DNA from: Albidovulum aestuarii
GTDB lineage: Bacteria; Pseudomonadota; Alphaproteobacteria; Rhodobacterales; Rhodobacteraceae
Reading direction: 5' to 3'
DNA: 64,000 bases
Assembly (NCBI RefSeq): GCF_029961185.1
Contig: NZ_JASBQQ010000001.1
Location: forward strand, 538,552-602,551
The position numbers were made by a program, and so were the translations under genes. Shown in pieces: positions 9,853-18,992 of the stretch; position 1 is the first letter of the stretch, and each line of letters starts with the position of its first letter. The notes under the pieces were generated by a model. It was not told the origin of the DNA, searched no databases, and saw only the letters and a list, made by a program, of their open reading frames with translations.

Positions 9853-10080
9853 TCACAATTCCCAATAGGCACGGCCCCGCGACAGCGGCTCCAGTCCGAC
9901 ATCGCGCCGGATATGATCCGACAGGTCGGCGTCAAAGCGCCACCTGTAGCGGCGCCTGCGGAAAGCGAGGTTCACCGCCGCCAGGATAACGGCATAGACA
10001 CCGTAGCGGTGGACGAGCACGGCCACGGCCCGGACATGGGGCCGGTCCTCGGGGCGGACAGGTATGAAATGTGCGTTCAT
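9853..10080 (-). CDS. DUF1127-like small protein
   Basis: 75 residues. A central basic run (RRRRYRWRF) is followed by DLSDHIRRDVGLEPLSRG, which resembles the C-terminal DUF1127/YjiS motif (L-x-D-h-x-L-R-D-I-G-h). In alphaproteobacteria, short DUF1127 proteins have been linked to RNA turnover and phosphate or stress physiology. The start at 10080 is inferred; an in-frame ATG at 10110 would add ten residues. The reported small size and the short conserved motif make the family call moderate. Confidence 0.65.
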   Translation of the reverse strand: MNAHFIPVRPEDRPHVRAVAVLVHRYGVYAVILAAVNLAFRRRRYRWRFDADLSDHIRRDVGLEPLSRGRAYWEL

Positions 10081-10228
10081 TGTATCACTCCGCCAGGCGC
10101 CATTCGGCACACTGGTTCCTTTGGATTAAGTCAGGTTTGGAATACGCGAGACGTCCTTCGCGGACGGGCCGGTCTCCGATTACGGGTTCAGGAAAAAGAG
10201 GCGAAGAAACTCGCCTGATTTCTGACTG

Positions 10229-10333
10229 TTACGAGGCGCTCTGATAGCAACCGCGGGTCAGTGGGCGGGCGGACACAGCCATCCCCCAGACGCCGACACG
10301 GGTGCGGAGCGCAGCGAGATCATAATTGTTCAT
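10229..10333 (-). CDS. Predicted 34-residue protein
   Basis: A very small open frame beginning MNNYDLAALRTRVGV and ending GCYQSAS. It is supported mainly by an excellent ribosome-binding site (AAAGGAGG about six bases upstream of the ATG). The middle (VGVWGMAVSARPL) is weakly hydrophobic and there is no clear transmembrane helix or signal peptide. It lies between the DUF1127 gene and the sulfotransferase, same strand. No family recognised. It may be a genuine small protein or a leader ORF. Confidence 0.45.
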   Translation of the reverse strand: MNNYDLAALRTRVGVWGMAVSARPLTRGCYQSAS

Positions 10334-10460
10334 CCAACGCCTCCTTTGTTCGTGTGTCGGGACGGCGCGACAATACACCGATTCAGACGGACAGGAACCG
10401 CGGAATTGTACCTTTGATGCGATGAGGATTGTATGTGTCGAGCCCGACACAATCCCGGGG

Positions 10461-11345
10461 TCACGCCGCGACACATCCCCATTCCAGCCAGCGCACATCC
10501 TCCTCCGGCAACAATTCGCGGATGCGCCGGTCGTAAAGGGCGACTTCGTCGGGTGTGAGGTGTTTTTCCCACTTGTTGTTGGTGCCGCTCGCGAAAAACG
10601 TCTCGGCATTGTCGAGTACCGATTTCTGGTCCTGAACAGCTTCCCGGGCATTTGCCTTCATCGTGTCGAAACGGGCACCTTCGACGATTTCATCAATCAG
10701 GCTTTCGGGATGATCGCAGCAGAGGATGTCCGCGATCCGCAGCACCTGCCCCTTCAGGTCGCGCTTGAGGTCCGCGTAGTGGACGAGATGCACATTCGGC
10801 AGATGCGCCCAGCGCCGGAAGGACCGGTAGTGATAGGTGATCGAGTCAAGCGTCATGTCGTCGTTGCCGCCATCTTTCGAGGCATCTTCCAAGTACATGC
10901 GGAAGCCTTCGGATATCTTTTCGGGGAAGCGATCCGTCATCAGGTCGACATTCATCGCCAACGCGAAGCGGCGCATGGAGAAATGCACGTCGAGCGGATG
11001 GCGGTAGACCGCGAAATAGGTGCAGGCAGGGCCATAGGTAATTCCGTCCAGCGGCGTGTGCGACTTGATGCAGCGCCGGTGGGTCTGGGCGGTCATTGTG
11101 GCCGCGCGCTCGTCAACGTCGCGAAACCCGCAATCGACCCAAAGCGATATCTGGTCCAGCACCTTGTCCATGCCAGCTCGCCCATGAATCAGCATCAGGA
11201 CGATGGCCTGAACCCAGGTGGTGCCGCATTTCGGCGGCGTCACCACCAAAGTGTCATCGGGCCGGAGAGCGAAGCGGTCCCATATGGTCGAATTGGTGAT
11301 CCGACCCTGATAGACCTTGGAGCGTGTCTGCAAGGCACCTGTCAT
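10461..11345 (-). CDS. PAPS-dependent sulfotransferase
   Basis: 294 residues. The 5'-phosphosulfate-binding loop PPKCGTTWVQ (near residue 38) is the Sulfotransfer_1 signature. A 3'-phosphate-binding region follows (FAVYRHPLDVHFS), and the C-terminal FFASGTNNKWEKHLT is the typical late motif. Such enzymes transfer sulfate from PAPS to a hydroxyl or amine, usually of small molecules or lipids. The acceptor is unknown. It has its own strong purine-rich ribosome-binding region. No sulfate-activation genes are nearby. Confidence 0.9.
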   Translation of the reverse strand: MTGALQTRSKVYQGRITNSTIWDRFALRPDDTLVVTPPKCGTTWVQAIVLMLIHGRAGMDKVLDQISLWVDCGFRDVDERAATMTAQTHRRCIKSHTPLDGITYGPACTYFAVYRHPLDVHFSMRRFALAMNVDLMTDRFPEKISEGFRMYLEDASKDGGNDDMTLDSITYHYRSFRRWAHLPNVHLVHYADLKRDLKGQVLRIADILCCDHPESLIDEIVEGARFDTMKANAREAVQDQKSVLDNAETFFASGTNNKWEKHLTPDEVALYDRRIRELLPEEDVRWLEWGCVAA

Positions 11346-11405
11346 GTCCCCGTCCCCCTTCCCCGAAAAGGCTACCTCTGAGGGGGATTTCGACCAAGCT
11401 TTATG

Positions 11406-11861
11406 TCAGCCGCGGCGCCCGGCGAAGAAATCCTGCAATATCTGCGCGGCCGCTTCCGCCCCGATCCCGTCATAGACCTCGGGCACATGGTGGCACTGCG
11501 GATGGGCATAGACGCGCGCGCCGTGGGTGACGCCGCCGGATTTCGGGTCTTCCGCCCCGTAATAAAGCCGCCCGATCCGTGCGAAGGAAATTGCGGCGGC
11601 ACACATCGGGCAGGGTTCGAGCGTGACATAGAGGTCGTGCTCCGGCAGCCGTTCAGCCCCGACAGCAGCGCAGGCGGCGCGCAGGGCAAGTATCTCGGCA
11701 TGGGCGGTGGGATCGTTCAGTTCGCGCGTGCGGTTGCCCGCCGCCGCCACGACCCGGCCATCGGGCGCGACCACGACCGCGCCCACCGGCACCTCGCCCC
11801 GCGCCGCCGCCGCCCGCGCCTCGGCCAGAGCCTGATCCATATGGCTGCGAAATCCGCTCAT
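11406..11861 (-). CDS. tadA: tRNA-specific adenosine deaminase
   Basis: 151 residues. Deaminates adenosine 34 of tRNA-Arg(ACG) to inosine. The zinc/catalytic motifs HAE (in PTAHAEILAL) and PCPMCAAA are intact, and VPVGAVVV gives the usual N-terminal strand. The length is right for TadA. It is divergent from the RluB-type gene at 11962 with a 100-base shared region. This is a standard pairing in related genomes, though the context alone does not imply a joint function. Confidence 0.95.
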   Translation of the reverse strand: MSGFRSHMDQALAEARAAAARGEVPVGAVVVAPDGRVVAAAGNRTRELNDPTAHAEILALRAACAAVGAERLPEHDLYVTLEPCPMCAAAISFARIGRLYYGAEDPKSGGVTHGARVYAHPQCHHVPEVYDGIGAEAAAQILQDFFAGRRG

Positions 11862-11961
11862 GGCCTCTCATGCCCTGCCCCGCGTGCTCACGCAAGCGCT
11901 TCCCCCGGGCGGTGATTCTGTATAGAGGGAGCGCTTTAGTGCCATACCCGGGGGCGGACCC

Positions 11962-13404
11962 ATGAGCGACGAGAAATCCAAGGGCGAACGGATCGCCAAG
12001 GCCATGGCGCGTGCGGGAGTTGCCTCGCGCCGGGACGCAGAGAAAATGATCCTTGAGGGTCGCGTCTCGGTGAACGGGAAAAAGGTCGACAGCCCCGCGC
12101 TTGACGTCGCACCTGCCGACAAGGTGACGTTGGACGGCAAGCTGATCGACGAACCTCAGCCTGCGCGGCTCTGGCTGTATTACAAACCCATCGGGCTTGT
12201 GACCTCGGCCAAGGACGAAAAGGGCCGTCAGACCGTCTTTGACACGATGCCAGAAGGCATGCCGCGGGTGATGAGCGTCGGGCGGCTCGACCTGACCTCC
12301 GAGGGATTGCTTCTATTGACCAATGACGGCGGACTGAAGCGGCAGCTGGAACTGCCCTCCACCGGCTGGCTGCGCAAATACCGGGTTCGGGTGAACGGCC
12401 GCCCGAACGACGCGACCTTCGACCCCCTCCGCCGAGGCGTGACGATCGAGGGCGAGGAGTTCCAGCCGATGGAAATCACGCTCGACAAGCAGCAAGGCGC
12501 CAACGCCTGGCTTACGGTGGGCCTGCGCGAGGGCAAGAACCGGGAAATCCGTCGGGCGATGACCGAGGTCGGGTTGATCGTGAACCGGCTGATCCGCGTC
12601 AGTTATGGCCCGTTCCGGCTGAACAAGATGAAGGCCGGCGATGTGGTCGAGGTAAAGGCCAAGGTGCTGCGCGAGCAGCTTGGCGGGCTGATCGGCGAGG
12701 AACCGGCTGACGAAAAGCGCAAACCGCGCGACGGTGACGCACCGCGCGACCGCAAGCCACGCACGCCGCGTAGTGGCGACGCCAAGGGTCCGCAGAAACC
12801 CCGGGCACCGCGCCGGGCCGACGAGGACGGCGGGGCGAAGGCCCCTCGCTGGACGAAACGCCCCGATCGCGACGGCGATACGGGTCCAGCGCGGCAACGG
12901 GACGACCGGCCGAAGGGCGGCAAACCCCGGTTCCCGCGCGCAGAGGACAACGCAGCCCCGGGCGAGCGCAGATTCTCCAAACCCCGCCGTGACGGCGAAC
13001 GGACGGAGCGCGACGGGGACCGCAAGTTCGGGAAACCCCGTACGAAGTCCGAGGGTTCCGGGACGGATGGCGCGCGCAAGTTCTCAAAACCCCGTTCCGA
13101 GGGCGATCAGGGTGAACGCCGGTTTTCAAAGCCGCGGTCGGAGGAAGCACGGGGCGGGCGCAAGTTCCAGAAGCCGCGCGACGAGGGTGGTCGCAGCGAG
13201 GGCGCACCGGATCGCAAGTTCGCCAAACCGCGCTCCGGCACGGCGGCGGCCGAACGTGGCGGTGAACGCAAGTTCTCCAAACCCCGCGATGGCGGACCTG
13301 CGGGTGCCAAAGGGGGCAAACCCGGACCACGGCGCGACAACAGTCAGGGGCGTGACCGACCGAAGACCGGCGGGCCGCGCAAGGGGCCGCCGGGACGCAA
13401 ATAA
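11962..13404 (+). CDS. rluB: 23S rRNA pseudouridine synthase (RluB/RsuA family) with long basic repeat tail
   Basis: 480 residues. An N-terminal S4 RNA-binding domain (about 1-65: GVASRRDAEKMILEGRVSVNG) is followed by the RsuA-type catalytic domain, with the catalytic aspartate in VGRLDLTSEGLLLLTND and the later KNREIRRAM motif. The enzyme core ends near residue 240. The remaining half is a highly charged low-complexity tail rich in Arg, Lys, Gly, Asp and Pro, with many copies of a unit like (R/K)-F-(S/G/Q/A)-K-P-R. Such tails occur on some proteobacterial RluB/RluE homologues and probably bind RNA. The exact target uridine is inferred from family only. Confidence 0.9.
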   Translation: MSDEKSKGERIAKAMARAGVASRRDAEKMILEGRVSVNGKKVDSPALDVAPADKVTLDGKLIDEPQPARLWLYYKPIGLVTSAKDEKGRQTVFDTMPEGMPRVMSVGRLDLTSEGLLLLTNDGGLKRQLELPSTGWLRKYRVRVNGRPNDATFDPLRRGVTIEGEEFQPMEITLDKQQGANAWLTVGLREGKNREIRRAMTEVGLIVNRLIRVSYGPFRLNKMKAGDVVEVKAKVLREQLGGLIGEEPADEKRKPRDGDAPRDRKPRTPRSGDAKGPQKPRAPRRADEDGGAKAPRWTKRPDRDGDTGPARQRDDRPKGGKPRFPRAEDNAAPGERRFSKPRRDGERTERDGDRKFGKPRTKSEGSGTDGARKFSKPRSEGDQGERRFSKPRSEEARGGRKFQKPRDEGGRSEGAPDRKFAKPRSGTAAAERGGERKFSKPRDGGPAGAKGGKPGPRRDNSQGRDRPKTGGPRKGPPGRK

Positions 13405-13637
13405 CGCTCCAGCGAAACGCGAATTCTTGCCCAGCAGCGTGTTCGGCGGCGGGATGGGCTTGGCGCGCAGCCCTGGGCATGCGAAGCTCAGTCAAAGCGG
13501 TGGGTCCTGAACCGGCACGCAACCTTTTGGGAACGCAAGAGGGGACGTGGCGATCGGATATTCCCCCGTGTTCGATCCGTAAGGAGGCCGGTCTGACCAC
13601 CCGTTCCACCCTGCCCGCCCAGACCGCCTGAGCCACC

Positions 13638-14579
13638 ATGCGCTTTCATTTATCCTGGTCCGTTCTGTACCTCTCGATCCTGACGGTCGGACTGTCGGCC
13701 TGCACCATGACAGGCCCCGGTCCTGAGGCGACTGGCACCGCCCCTTCCGACGGGCCGCTAGTCACCGCACCCTCGCGGCAAAGCCAGGTCGAGAGGGCCT
13801 ATTACGCGCGGGTGGAGGCGAACTATCTGGCCCAGGATCTTCTTCGGGCTGACTCGGGGGCCGAGGATGCCCCCTTCGGCCCACGTGAACTGGCCGAAAA
13901 CTTCCTGCGCATCGCTTTCTTTGACGAGTTCACCGAACGCGGTGGCCAACTGGTTGCGGAGGCCAGCGAAAACCGGCTGCACCGCTGGCGTCAACCCGTG
14001 CGGATCGGTGTGGAATTCGGCGCGTCCGTCCCGCTTGAACAGCGGCGTGCCGATGAGGCGGTGATCAGCGACTTTGCCGCGCGGCTGGCGCGCCTCACCG
14101 GCCTGCCGATCCGGGTCAGCGACTGGCGTCCGAACCACGTCGTGATGATCGTCAATGCAGATGAGCGCTCCGGGGCCGTCGACCGGATCCGTGCTTTCGC
14201 ACCCGAAGTGTCGGAGGCCGCGCTTGACAGCGTGGCCCACATGCGGCCCGACACCTATTGCACGGTCTTTTCTTTCACGCCGGGACAGAGCGCGTCCTAT
14301 TCCGGCGCGCTGACGGTGATCCGGGGTGAGTTGCCGGAGCGGTTGCGGCTCTCATGCATTCACGAGGAACTGGCCCAGAGCCTCGGCCTTGTCGCTGATC
14401 ACCCCCGGGCGCGACCCTCGATCTTCAACGACAATGAGGAGTTTGCCCTGCTGACGCGGCAGGACGAACTCATGTTGCGCATGCTTTACGACCGGCGCCT
14501 CAGCCCCGGTATGACGCTGGCCGAGGCGCGGCCCATTGTCGAGGCGATGGCGGCGGAACTGCTACCCGGCGGAAGCTGA
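13638..14579 (+). CDS. DUF2927 lipoprotein
   Basis: 313 residues. A lipoprotein signal (SWSVLYLSILTVGLSAC) predicts lipidation at about Cys22. The body matches DUF2927, with an early NFLRIAFFDEF segment and a central RWRQPVRIGVEFG strand. A late SCIHEELAQSLGL motif carries a His-Glu pair resembling a metallopeptidase helix, and the segment NDNEEFALLTRQDELMLRMLYD follows it. The domain is widespread in Rhodobacterales and its function is not established. The 230 bases upstream hold no recognisable gene. Confidence 0.85.
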   Translation: MRFHLSWSVLYLSILTVGLSACTMTGPGPEATGTAPSDGPLVTAPSRQSQVERAYYARVEANYLAQDLLRADSGAEDAPFGPRELAENFLRIAFFDEFTERGGQLVAEASENRLHRWRQPVRIGVEFGASVPLEQRRADEAVISDFAARLARLTGLPIRVSDWRPNHVVMIVNADERSGAVDRIRAFAPEVSEAALDSVAHMRPDTYCTVFSFTPGQSASYSGALTVIRGELPERLRLSCIHEELAQSLGLVADHPRARPSIFNDNEEFALLTRQDELMLRMLYDRRLSPGMTLAEARPIVEAMAAELLPGGS

Positions 14580-14596
14580 TCCCCGCCGCCAAAGGA

Positions 14597-15016
14597 TCAC
14601 GCCCTGCCTATCGGCACCTTCCGGGCTTTCGCGACCTCGGGCGCCGCGCGCGCAACGGTCAGCGTCAGTACACCATCCTTCAGATCGGCGCTGATCTTTC
14701 CGGCATCGGCGTCGGCGGGCAGGCGGAACGAGCGGCTGAAGCTGCCATATTGGCGTTCGCTGAAGTACCAGGTTTCGCCCTTCTCCTCGCGGCTCTCCTT
14801 CTTTTCACCCTTCACCGTGACCATGCCGTCATCGACGGTGATATCGATGTCCTTTTCATCGACACCGGGCAGTTCGACGGCGATCCGGTAGGTCTTGTCG
14901 TCCGACGAGGCTTCTGACGCAGGCGCCAGCCATTCGGAAAGCCGTGCGCCGAAATGGCGGAACGGCTCGTAGAAGCTCGGCCAGAAATTGCTGGTGGCGG
15001 GGGTTTTCTCAACCAT
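14597..15016 (-). CDS. Hsp20/alpha-crystallin small heat-shock protein
   Basis: 139 residues. An ATP-independent holdase of the IbpA/Hsp20 type. The alpha-crystallin domain covers about residues 40-125, with the ELPGVDEKDIDITVDDGMVTVKGEK strands and the conserved late A-x-x-K-D-G-V-L-T-h-T-V motif. The C-terminal I-x-I/V anchor is seen as KVPIGRA. The start at 15016 has GAGGAG eight bases upstream. A heat-shock promoter is likely in the 155-base intergenic region, but no clear sigma-32 site could be assigned. Confidence 0.93.
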   Translation of the reverse strand: MVEKTPATSNFWPSFYEPFRHFGARLSEWLAPASEASSDDKTYRIAVELPGVDEKDIDITVDDGMVTVKGEKKESREEKGETWYFSERQYGSFSRSFRLPADADAGKISADLKDGVLTLTVARAAPEVAKARKVPIGRA

Positions 15017-15171
15017 GATGATGCTCCTCATTCTTGGAACTTGGTAAGTCTGCACCTATTGAACTTTCCGCGCCTTGACGTGCGTCAACTTCCGGCGTCA
15101 CCGGCGTTGCTCCGCTGGCCGGACTCGGTTAAGGAGGGGCCTGTTTACGCTAACATTAACCGGGGGCCAGG

Positions 15172-16095
15172 ATGATCCTGAGTTGCGGCGAGGCGCTGAT
15201 CGACATGTTGCCCCGAAAGACCGAGGCGGGCGAGGATGCCTTTGCGCCCTATCCCGGTGGTGCGGTCTTCAACACCGCCATTGCGCTCGGTCGGCTTGGT
15301 GCACCATCCGCGTTCCTTTCGGGTCTGTCGACGGACCTTTTCGGCGCGGTCCTGACCGATGCGCTGACCGCCTCGGAGGTTGACAGCGCGCTTGCCGTTC
15401 GTTCGGCCCGACCAACGACGCTGGCCTTCGTGCGGCTGGTGAACGGACAGGCGAGTTATGCCTTCTATGACGAGAACACCGCCGGGCGGATGCTGACGCC
15501 CGCCGACATGCCCGCCCTGCCCGATACGGTAGCGGCGATGTTCTTCGGCGGCATCAGCCTTGTTGGTGACCCCTGCGGCAGTGCCTATGAGGCCCTGATG
15601 ACGCGCGAGGCGGCGTCACGCGTCACGATGCTCGACCCCAATATCCGCCCGGGCTTCATAACAGATGAATTAGCCTATCGCGCCCGGATCGGACGGATGC
15701 TGGCGCTGTCGGACATCGTGAAAGTGTCGGACGAAGATATGCGGTGGCTGGAAGGTCCGGGCGACATTGGCGAAGTCGCCGAACGGCTCCTTGCCCGTGG
15801 CCCCAAGGTGGTTTTTGTCACCGAGGGCGCTGAGGGTGCGCATGGGTTCACCGCGCGACATCAGATCTTTGTGCCGGCACGTAAGGTCACGGTCACCGAT
15901 ACGGTCGGCGCAGGTGACACGTTCAATGCGGCCCTGCTTGCGGCACTGCACCGTGACGGCTTGCTGACCAAACCCGCCTTGGCGGAGTTGACGCCCGATG
16001 CGTTGGAGGCTGCCCTCACGCTCGGTTGCGCCGCCGCTGCGGTCACGGTATCCCGCGCCGGGGCCAATCCGCCCTGGGCGAGGGAGATCGACTGA
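15172..16095 (+). CDS. PfkB-family carbohydrate kinase (fructokinase-like)
   Basis: 307 residues. Ribokinase-fold sugar kinase. The first PfkB signature is [20 protein letters not shown]. The second ([14 protein letters not shown], residues about 243-256) contains the catalytic Asp and anion hole. The N-terminal segment [13 protein letters not shown] is typical of fructokinases rather than adenosine kinases. The substrate is inferred as fructose or a similar ketose. The dtd gene starts two bases after its stop, so the two are probably co-transcribed. Confidence 0.88.
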   Translation: MILSCGEALIDMLPRKTEAGEDAFAPYPGGAVFNTAIALGRLGAPSAFLSGLSTDLFGAVLTDALTASEVDSALAVRSARPTTLAFVRLVNGQASYAFYDENTAGRMLTPADMPALPDTVAAMFFGGISLVGDPCGSAYEALMTREAASRVTMLDPNIRPGFITDELAYRARIGRMLALSDIVKVSDEDMRWLEGPGDIGEVAERLLARGPKVVFVTEGAEGAHGFTARHQIFVPARKVTVTDTVGAGDTFNAALLAALHRDGLLTKPALAELTPDALEAALTLGCAAAAVTVSRAGANPPWAREID

Positions 16096-16096
16096 G

Positions 16097-16534
16097 ATGC
16101 GGGCACTTGTTCAACGGGTCAGCGAAGCGCGCGTAACCGTCGCCGGGCGCGTGACGGGAGAGATCGGGACGGGCCTGATGATCCTTGTCTGCGCGATGCA
16201 GGGCGACACGGATGCTCAGGCCGATCAGCTTGCCCAGAAGATCGCGAAACTGCGGATATTCAAGGACGAGGCGGGCAAGATGAACCGTTCCCTCGTCGAT
16301 ACCGGCGGCGCAGCCCTCGTGGTCAGCCAGTTCACCCTTGCCGCGGACACGTCCCGCGGCAACAGGCCGGGTTTTTCCACGGCCGCGCCACCGGATGAGG
16401 GCGAAAGACTTTACACCTATTTCTCCGACCGGCTGCGTGCGCTTGGGGTCACGGTCGCCAATGGCGAGTTCGGCGCCGACATGGATGTGAGCCTCGTCAA
16501 CCAGGGGCCAGTGACGATCTGGCTGGAGGTCTGA
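16097..16534 (+). CDS. dtd: D-aminoacyl-tRNA deacylase
   Basis: 145 residues. Hydrolyses D-amino acids mis-attached to tRNA. The family motifs are intact: the N-terminal [13 protein letters not shown], the [15 protein letters not shown] segment that carries the catalytic S-Q-x-T, and the C-terminal cross-subunit NQGPVT motif (Gly-cisPro). Length is typical. It begins directly after the sugar kinase and converges with the DMT transporter six bases downstream. Confidence 0.96.
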   Translation: MRALVQRVSEARVTVAGRVTGEIGTGLMILVCAMQGDTDAQADQLAQKIAKLRIFKDEAGKMNRSLVDTGGAALVVSQFTLAADTSRGNRPGFSTAAPPDEGERLYTYFSDRLRALGVTVANGEFGADMDVSLVNQGPVTIWLEV

Positions 16535-16540
16535 GCGGGT

Positions 16541-17464
16541 TCAGCCCTGCGGCGTCATGGCCCGGCGCTGGCGGTCGCGTTCGAGGCCAAGCTGGCGTTC
16601 GCGCCAGATGATCAGGATACCTGCCAATACAACAAGCGCCGCGCCGCCCAGAACGATACGCGTCGGCACTTCGTCGAAGACGACATAACCGACCCCGAGC
16701 GCCAGCAGCATCGAGGCGTATTCAAAGGGCGCAATGACCGAGGCGTCGGCATAGCGGTAGGACGAGGTCAGCAGAACCTGCCCCAAACCTCCGAACAGCC
16801 CCGCCGCGACCAGCATTGCCGCACTTGCAGGATCCGGCACCGTCCAGCCGAAGGGCAGCGAGATCAGCGACAGAAGCGCGGAGTTGACCGAGAAGTAGAA
16901 GACGATGGCGCTGACCTTCTCCTCGGCCACAAGGCGACGCACAAAGACCTGCGCGAGCGCGGCAAAGACCGCCCCCACAAGAACCACGATTGCGCCAAGG
17001 GCCTCGGTCGCGCCAAGCTCACCCGCCGAGAGCGCCGTCAGGCGCGGCGAAAGGATGATCAGAACACCTGCCATACCGATCGCGACGGTAAAGATGCGAA
17101 ACAACCGGACATTCTCGCCCAGGAACATCGCCGCGAAGACGACCGTCAGAAGAGGCGCCGCATAGCCGATGGCCGTGACCTCGGGCAAGGGCAGAAGCCC
17201 GAGCCCGGCAAAGCCGAATCCCATGGCCACCGTGCCCATCAATCCGCGCCAGAAATGGCCCAGCGGATTGCGGGTGGCGAGGCCGGATTTCAGCCCGCGC
17301 GTCGCGATCAGCCAGATCAGGATCACCGGTATGGCGAAGGCAGAGCGAAAGAACACCGCCTCGCCGGGCGGAACCGCGTCCGAGGCCGCCTTGATCAGGC
17401 TCGCCATCGTCATGAACACGGCGACTGAACAGAGTTTGAGAATGATGCCGCGCAACGGATTCAT
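16541..17464 (-). CDS. DMT superfamily (EamA) transporter
   Basis: 307 residues with ten hydrophobic segments in two EamA repeats. Repeat 1 carries PPGEAVFFRSAFAIPVILIW and repeat 2 carries YRYADASVIAPFEYASMLLALGVGYVVFDEVP, the usual membrane-embedded signature. A short charged tail (ERQLGLERDRQRRAM) lies in the cytoplasm. Homologues export amino acids, metabolites or S-adenosylmethionine; the substrate here is unknown. Confidence 0.88.
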   Translation of the reverse strand: MNPLRGIILKLCSVAVFMTMASLIKAASDAVPPGEAVFFRSAFAIPVILIWLIATRGLKSGLATRNPLGHFWRGLMGTVAMGFGFAGLGLLPLPEVTAIGYAAPLLTVVFAAMFLGENVRLFRIFTVAIGMAGVLIILSPRLTALSAGELGATEALGAIVVLVGAVFAALAQVFVRRLVAEEKVSAIVFYFSVNSALLSLISLPFGWTVPDPASAAMLVAAGLFGGLGQVLLTSSYRYADASVIAPFEYASMLLALGVGYVVFDEVPTRIVLGGAALVVLAGILIIWRERQLGLERDRQRRAMTPQG

Positions 17465-17549
17465 GAGCGCCTTCCTTCGAGCAAGAGAAAGCCGGAGCGG
17501 CTGCGAAGTGCAAGATCAAACCACTTGGCCACTCATGACAGCGGCTCAA

Positions 17550-17576
17550 AAACGAAAAGCCCCGCCGAAGCGGGGC
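17550..17576 (-). terminator. Rho-independent terminator of rpmB
   Basis: Read on the minus strand, a perfect 7-bp GC stem (GCCCCGC / GCGGGGC) closes a TTCG tetraloop and is followed by a T-rich run (TTTTCGTTTTT). It lies 25 bases after the rpmB stop. This is the clearest intrinsic terminator in the window. Confidence 0.88.
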
Positions 17577-17600
17577 AAATCCATCACCGTTCAAGGGCAA

Positions 17601-17888
17601 TCAGGCCGCGGCCTGCGCCTTTGCGATGTCTTTCTTGATCTTCAGCGCCTTGGAAGACAGCTCTTCGTCCTTCGCCTTGGCGAGGAAAGCGTCCAGACCG
17701 CCGCGGTGATCGACCGAGCGCAGGGCAGCAGCCGAGATGCGCAGCTTGAACGACTGGCCGAGCGAATCCGAGATCAGGGTGACATCGTTCAGGTTCGGCA
17801 GGAAACGGCGGCGCGACTTGTTGTTCGCGTGGCTCACGTTGTTGCCCGACATCGGGCCCTTACCGGTCAATTCGCAAACGCGCGACAT
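17601..17888 (-). CDS. rpmB: 50S ribosomal protein L28
   Basis: 95 residues. The N-terminus [33 protein letters not shown] is the canonical L28 beginning in alphaproteobacteria. The extended C-terminal Lys/Ala-rich helix is normal for this lineage. The ATG at 17888 is chosen because upstream in-frame extension to 18059 is unrelated sequence. A strong terminator follows. Confidence 0.97.
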   Translation of the reverse strand: MSRVCELTGKGPMSGNNVSHANNKSRRRFLPNLNDVTLISDSLGQSFKLRISAAALRSVDHRGGLDAFLAKAKDEELSSKALKIKKDIAKAQAAA

Positions 17889-18049
17889 GGTTTCGTTCCT
17901 TGTTTCTCGGGCCTCCGGGCCCGTCATCCACATATCATCTACGGGCCCCGCACGGCAGAGCCCCGAATTCCGTCCGCGCCATTTACGGCCTATGCCGGGC
18001 GGCGTCAAGCGATTCATCCCCGCCATCACCCCGGCGCGTCGCGCGCGTT

Positions 18050-18856
18050 CTAGCGACAAATTACCCGCAGCGGTGCCAGGTCTATACCGGTGAATTCAGC
18101 GGTCCATTCCGTGCCCGGCGCAACCGGCTGAGCATCGGTCAGGGTTCCGGTAGAGACGATCTCTCCCGCCTGCAAGGGGGCCGGGTGAGGCTCGTCAGCG
18201 ATCGTCTCGACGAGAAACCGCAGCGCCGATACCGGCCCACCAAGGACGTTCGTCGCGTGCCCCGTCTCTACGCGACTACCGTTCCTGTTCAAGGTCACGG
18301 TGAAATCGCCGAGCTGCTTCCCCCATGCCATGCGGTCGCTGCTTATGTCCTGCCACCAGCCGATTGCCAATGCCCCGTGCAACCCAAAGGCCGCCGCCGA
18401 TTGCGGCGCGCTGAACTTCCAGCCGGGATAGACCGACTGGACAATCTCGAAGCCATGCGCGACGCGGTAGATGCAGCCGAGAAGCTCGTCCTCACTCATG
18501 CCGGGTTCCGGGGCCGAGGCCAGGTGCAGTACAATTTCGGGCTCGATCCTAGGTTCGGGAACTCCCTGTAAATCGACCACGGCTTCGCCATCAGCGGTGG
18601 CAATTAGGGTCGTGTGCCAGACATAATTCCACATCGGCCGGTCCACGCCGTAAATCGGCCAGATGGTCCGGTTTGAAAACCCGATCTTTCGCCCGATGAC
18701 GCGTTCGCCGCGGGCTTCGCGCAGCGTCCGGACATGCGCGCAGATCCGGTTGGCGGCTGTCATGTCCGGAACCTCGATATCCTGACTTTGGCGCCCGGAT
18801 CCGAGCAAGTCGAGAAGCGTCCTCGCCGTCCGTTTCTCTGCCTCTTCGGTCGCCAT
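18050..18856 (-). CDS. 2-keto-4-pentenoate hydratase-like protein (FAH/MhpD fold)
   Basis: 268 residues. Segments [32 protein letters not shown] and [14 protein letters not shown] place it in the MhpD/DmpE hydratase and oxaloacetate/4-oxalocrotonate decarboxylase group of the fumarylacetoacetate-hydrolase superfamily. The E-P-E metal ligands are present. These enzymes act on 2-hydroxydienoates in meta-cleavage pathways, but no other such gene is close by. It is divergent from the nitrile hydratase genes and shares a 136-base control region with them. Start 18856 is preferred over an in-frame ATG at 18895, though both sites have weak ribosome-binding sequences. Confidence 0.85.
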   Translation of the reverse strand: MATEEAEKRTARTLLDLLGSGRQSQDIEVPDMTAANRICAHVRTLREARGERVIGRKIGFSNRTIWPIYGVDRPMWNYVWHTTLIATADGEAVVDLQGVPEPRIEPEIVLHLASAPEPGMSEDELLGCIYRVAHGFEIVQSVYPGWKFSAPQSAAAFGLHGALAIGWWQDISSDRMAWGKQLGDFTVTLNRNGSRVETGHATNVLGGPVSALRFLVETIADEPHPAPLQAGEIVSTGTLTDAQPVAPGTEWTAEFTGIDLAPLRVICR

Positions 18857-18992
18857 GGAATGCCTGCCTGATCGTTGCGCGATGTCCCTCAACATCACAC
18901 CCGAGTGCAGCGAAGCATGCAACAGCGATTCAGAGCAACTGCATCCGCGAAGCCCGCTGGACTTGGCAGCCAACCCTGCGCATCATGCCGTC

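Noticed and set aside
14597-15171. Sigma-32 promoter for the Hsp20 gene
   Set aside because: A TTGACG is present upstream but the matching -10 is not at acceptable spacing, so no site could be supported.
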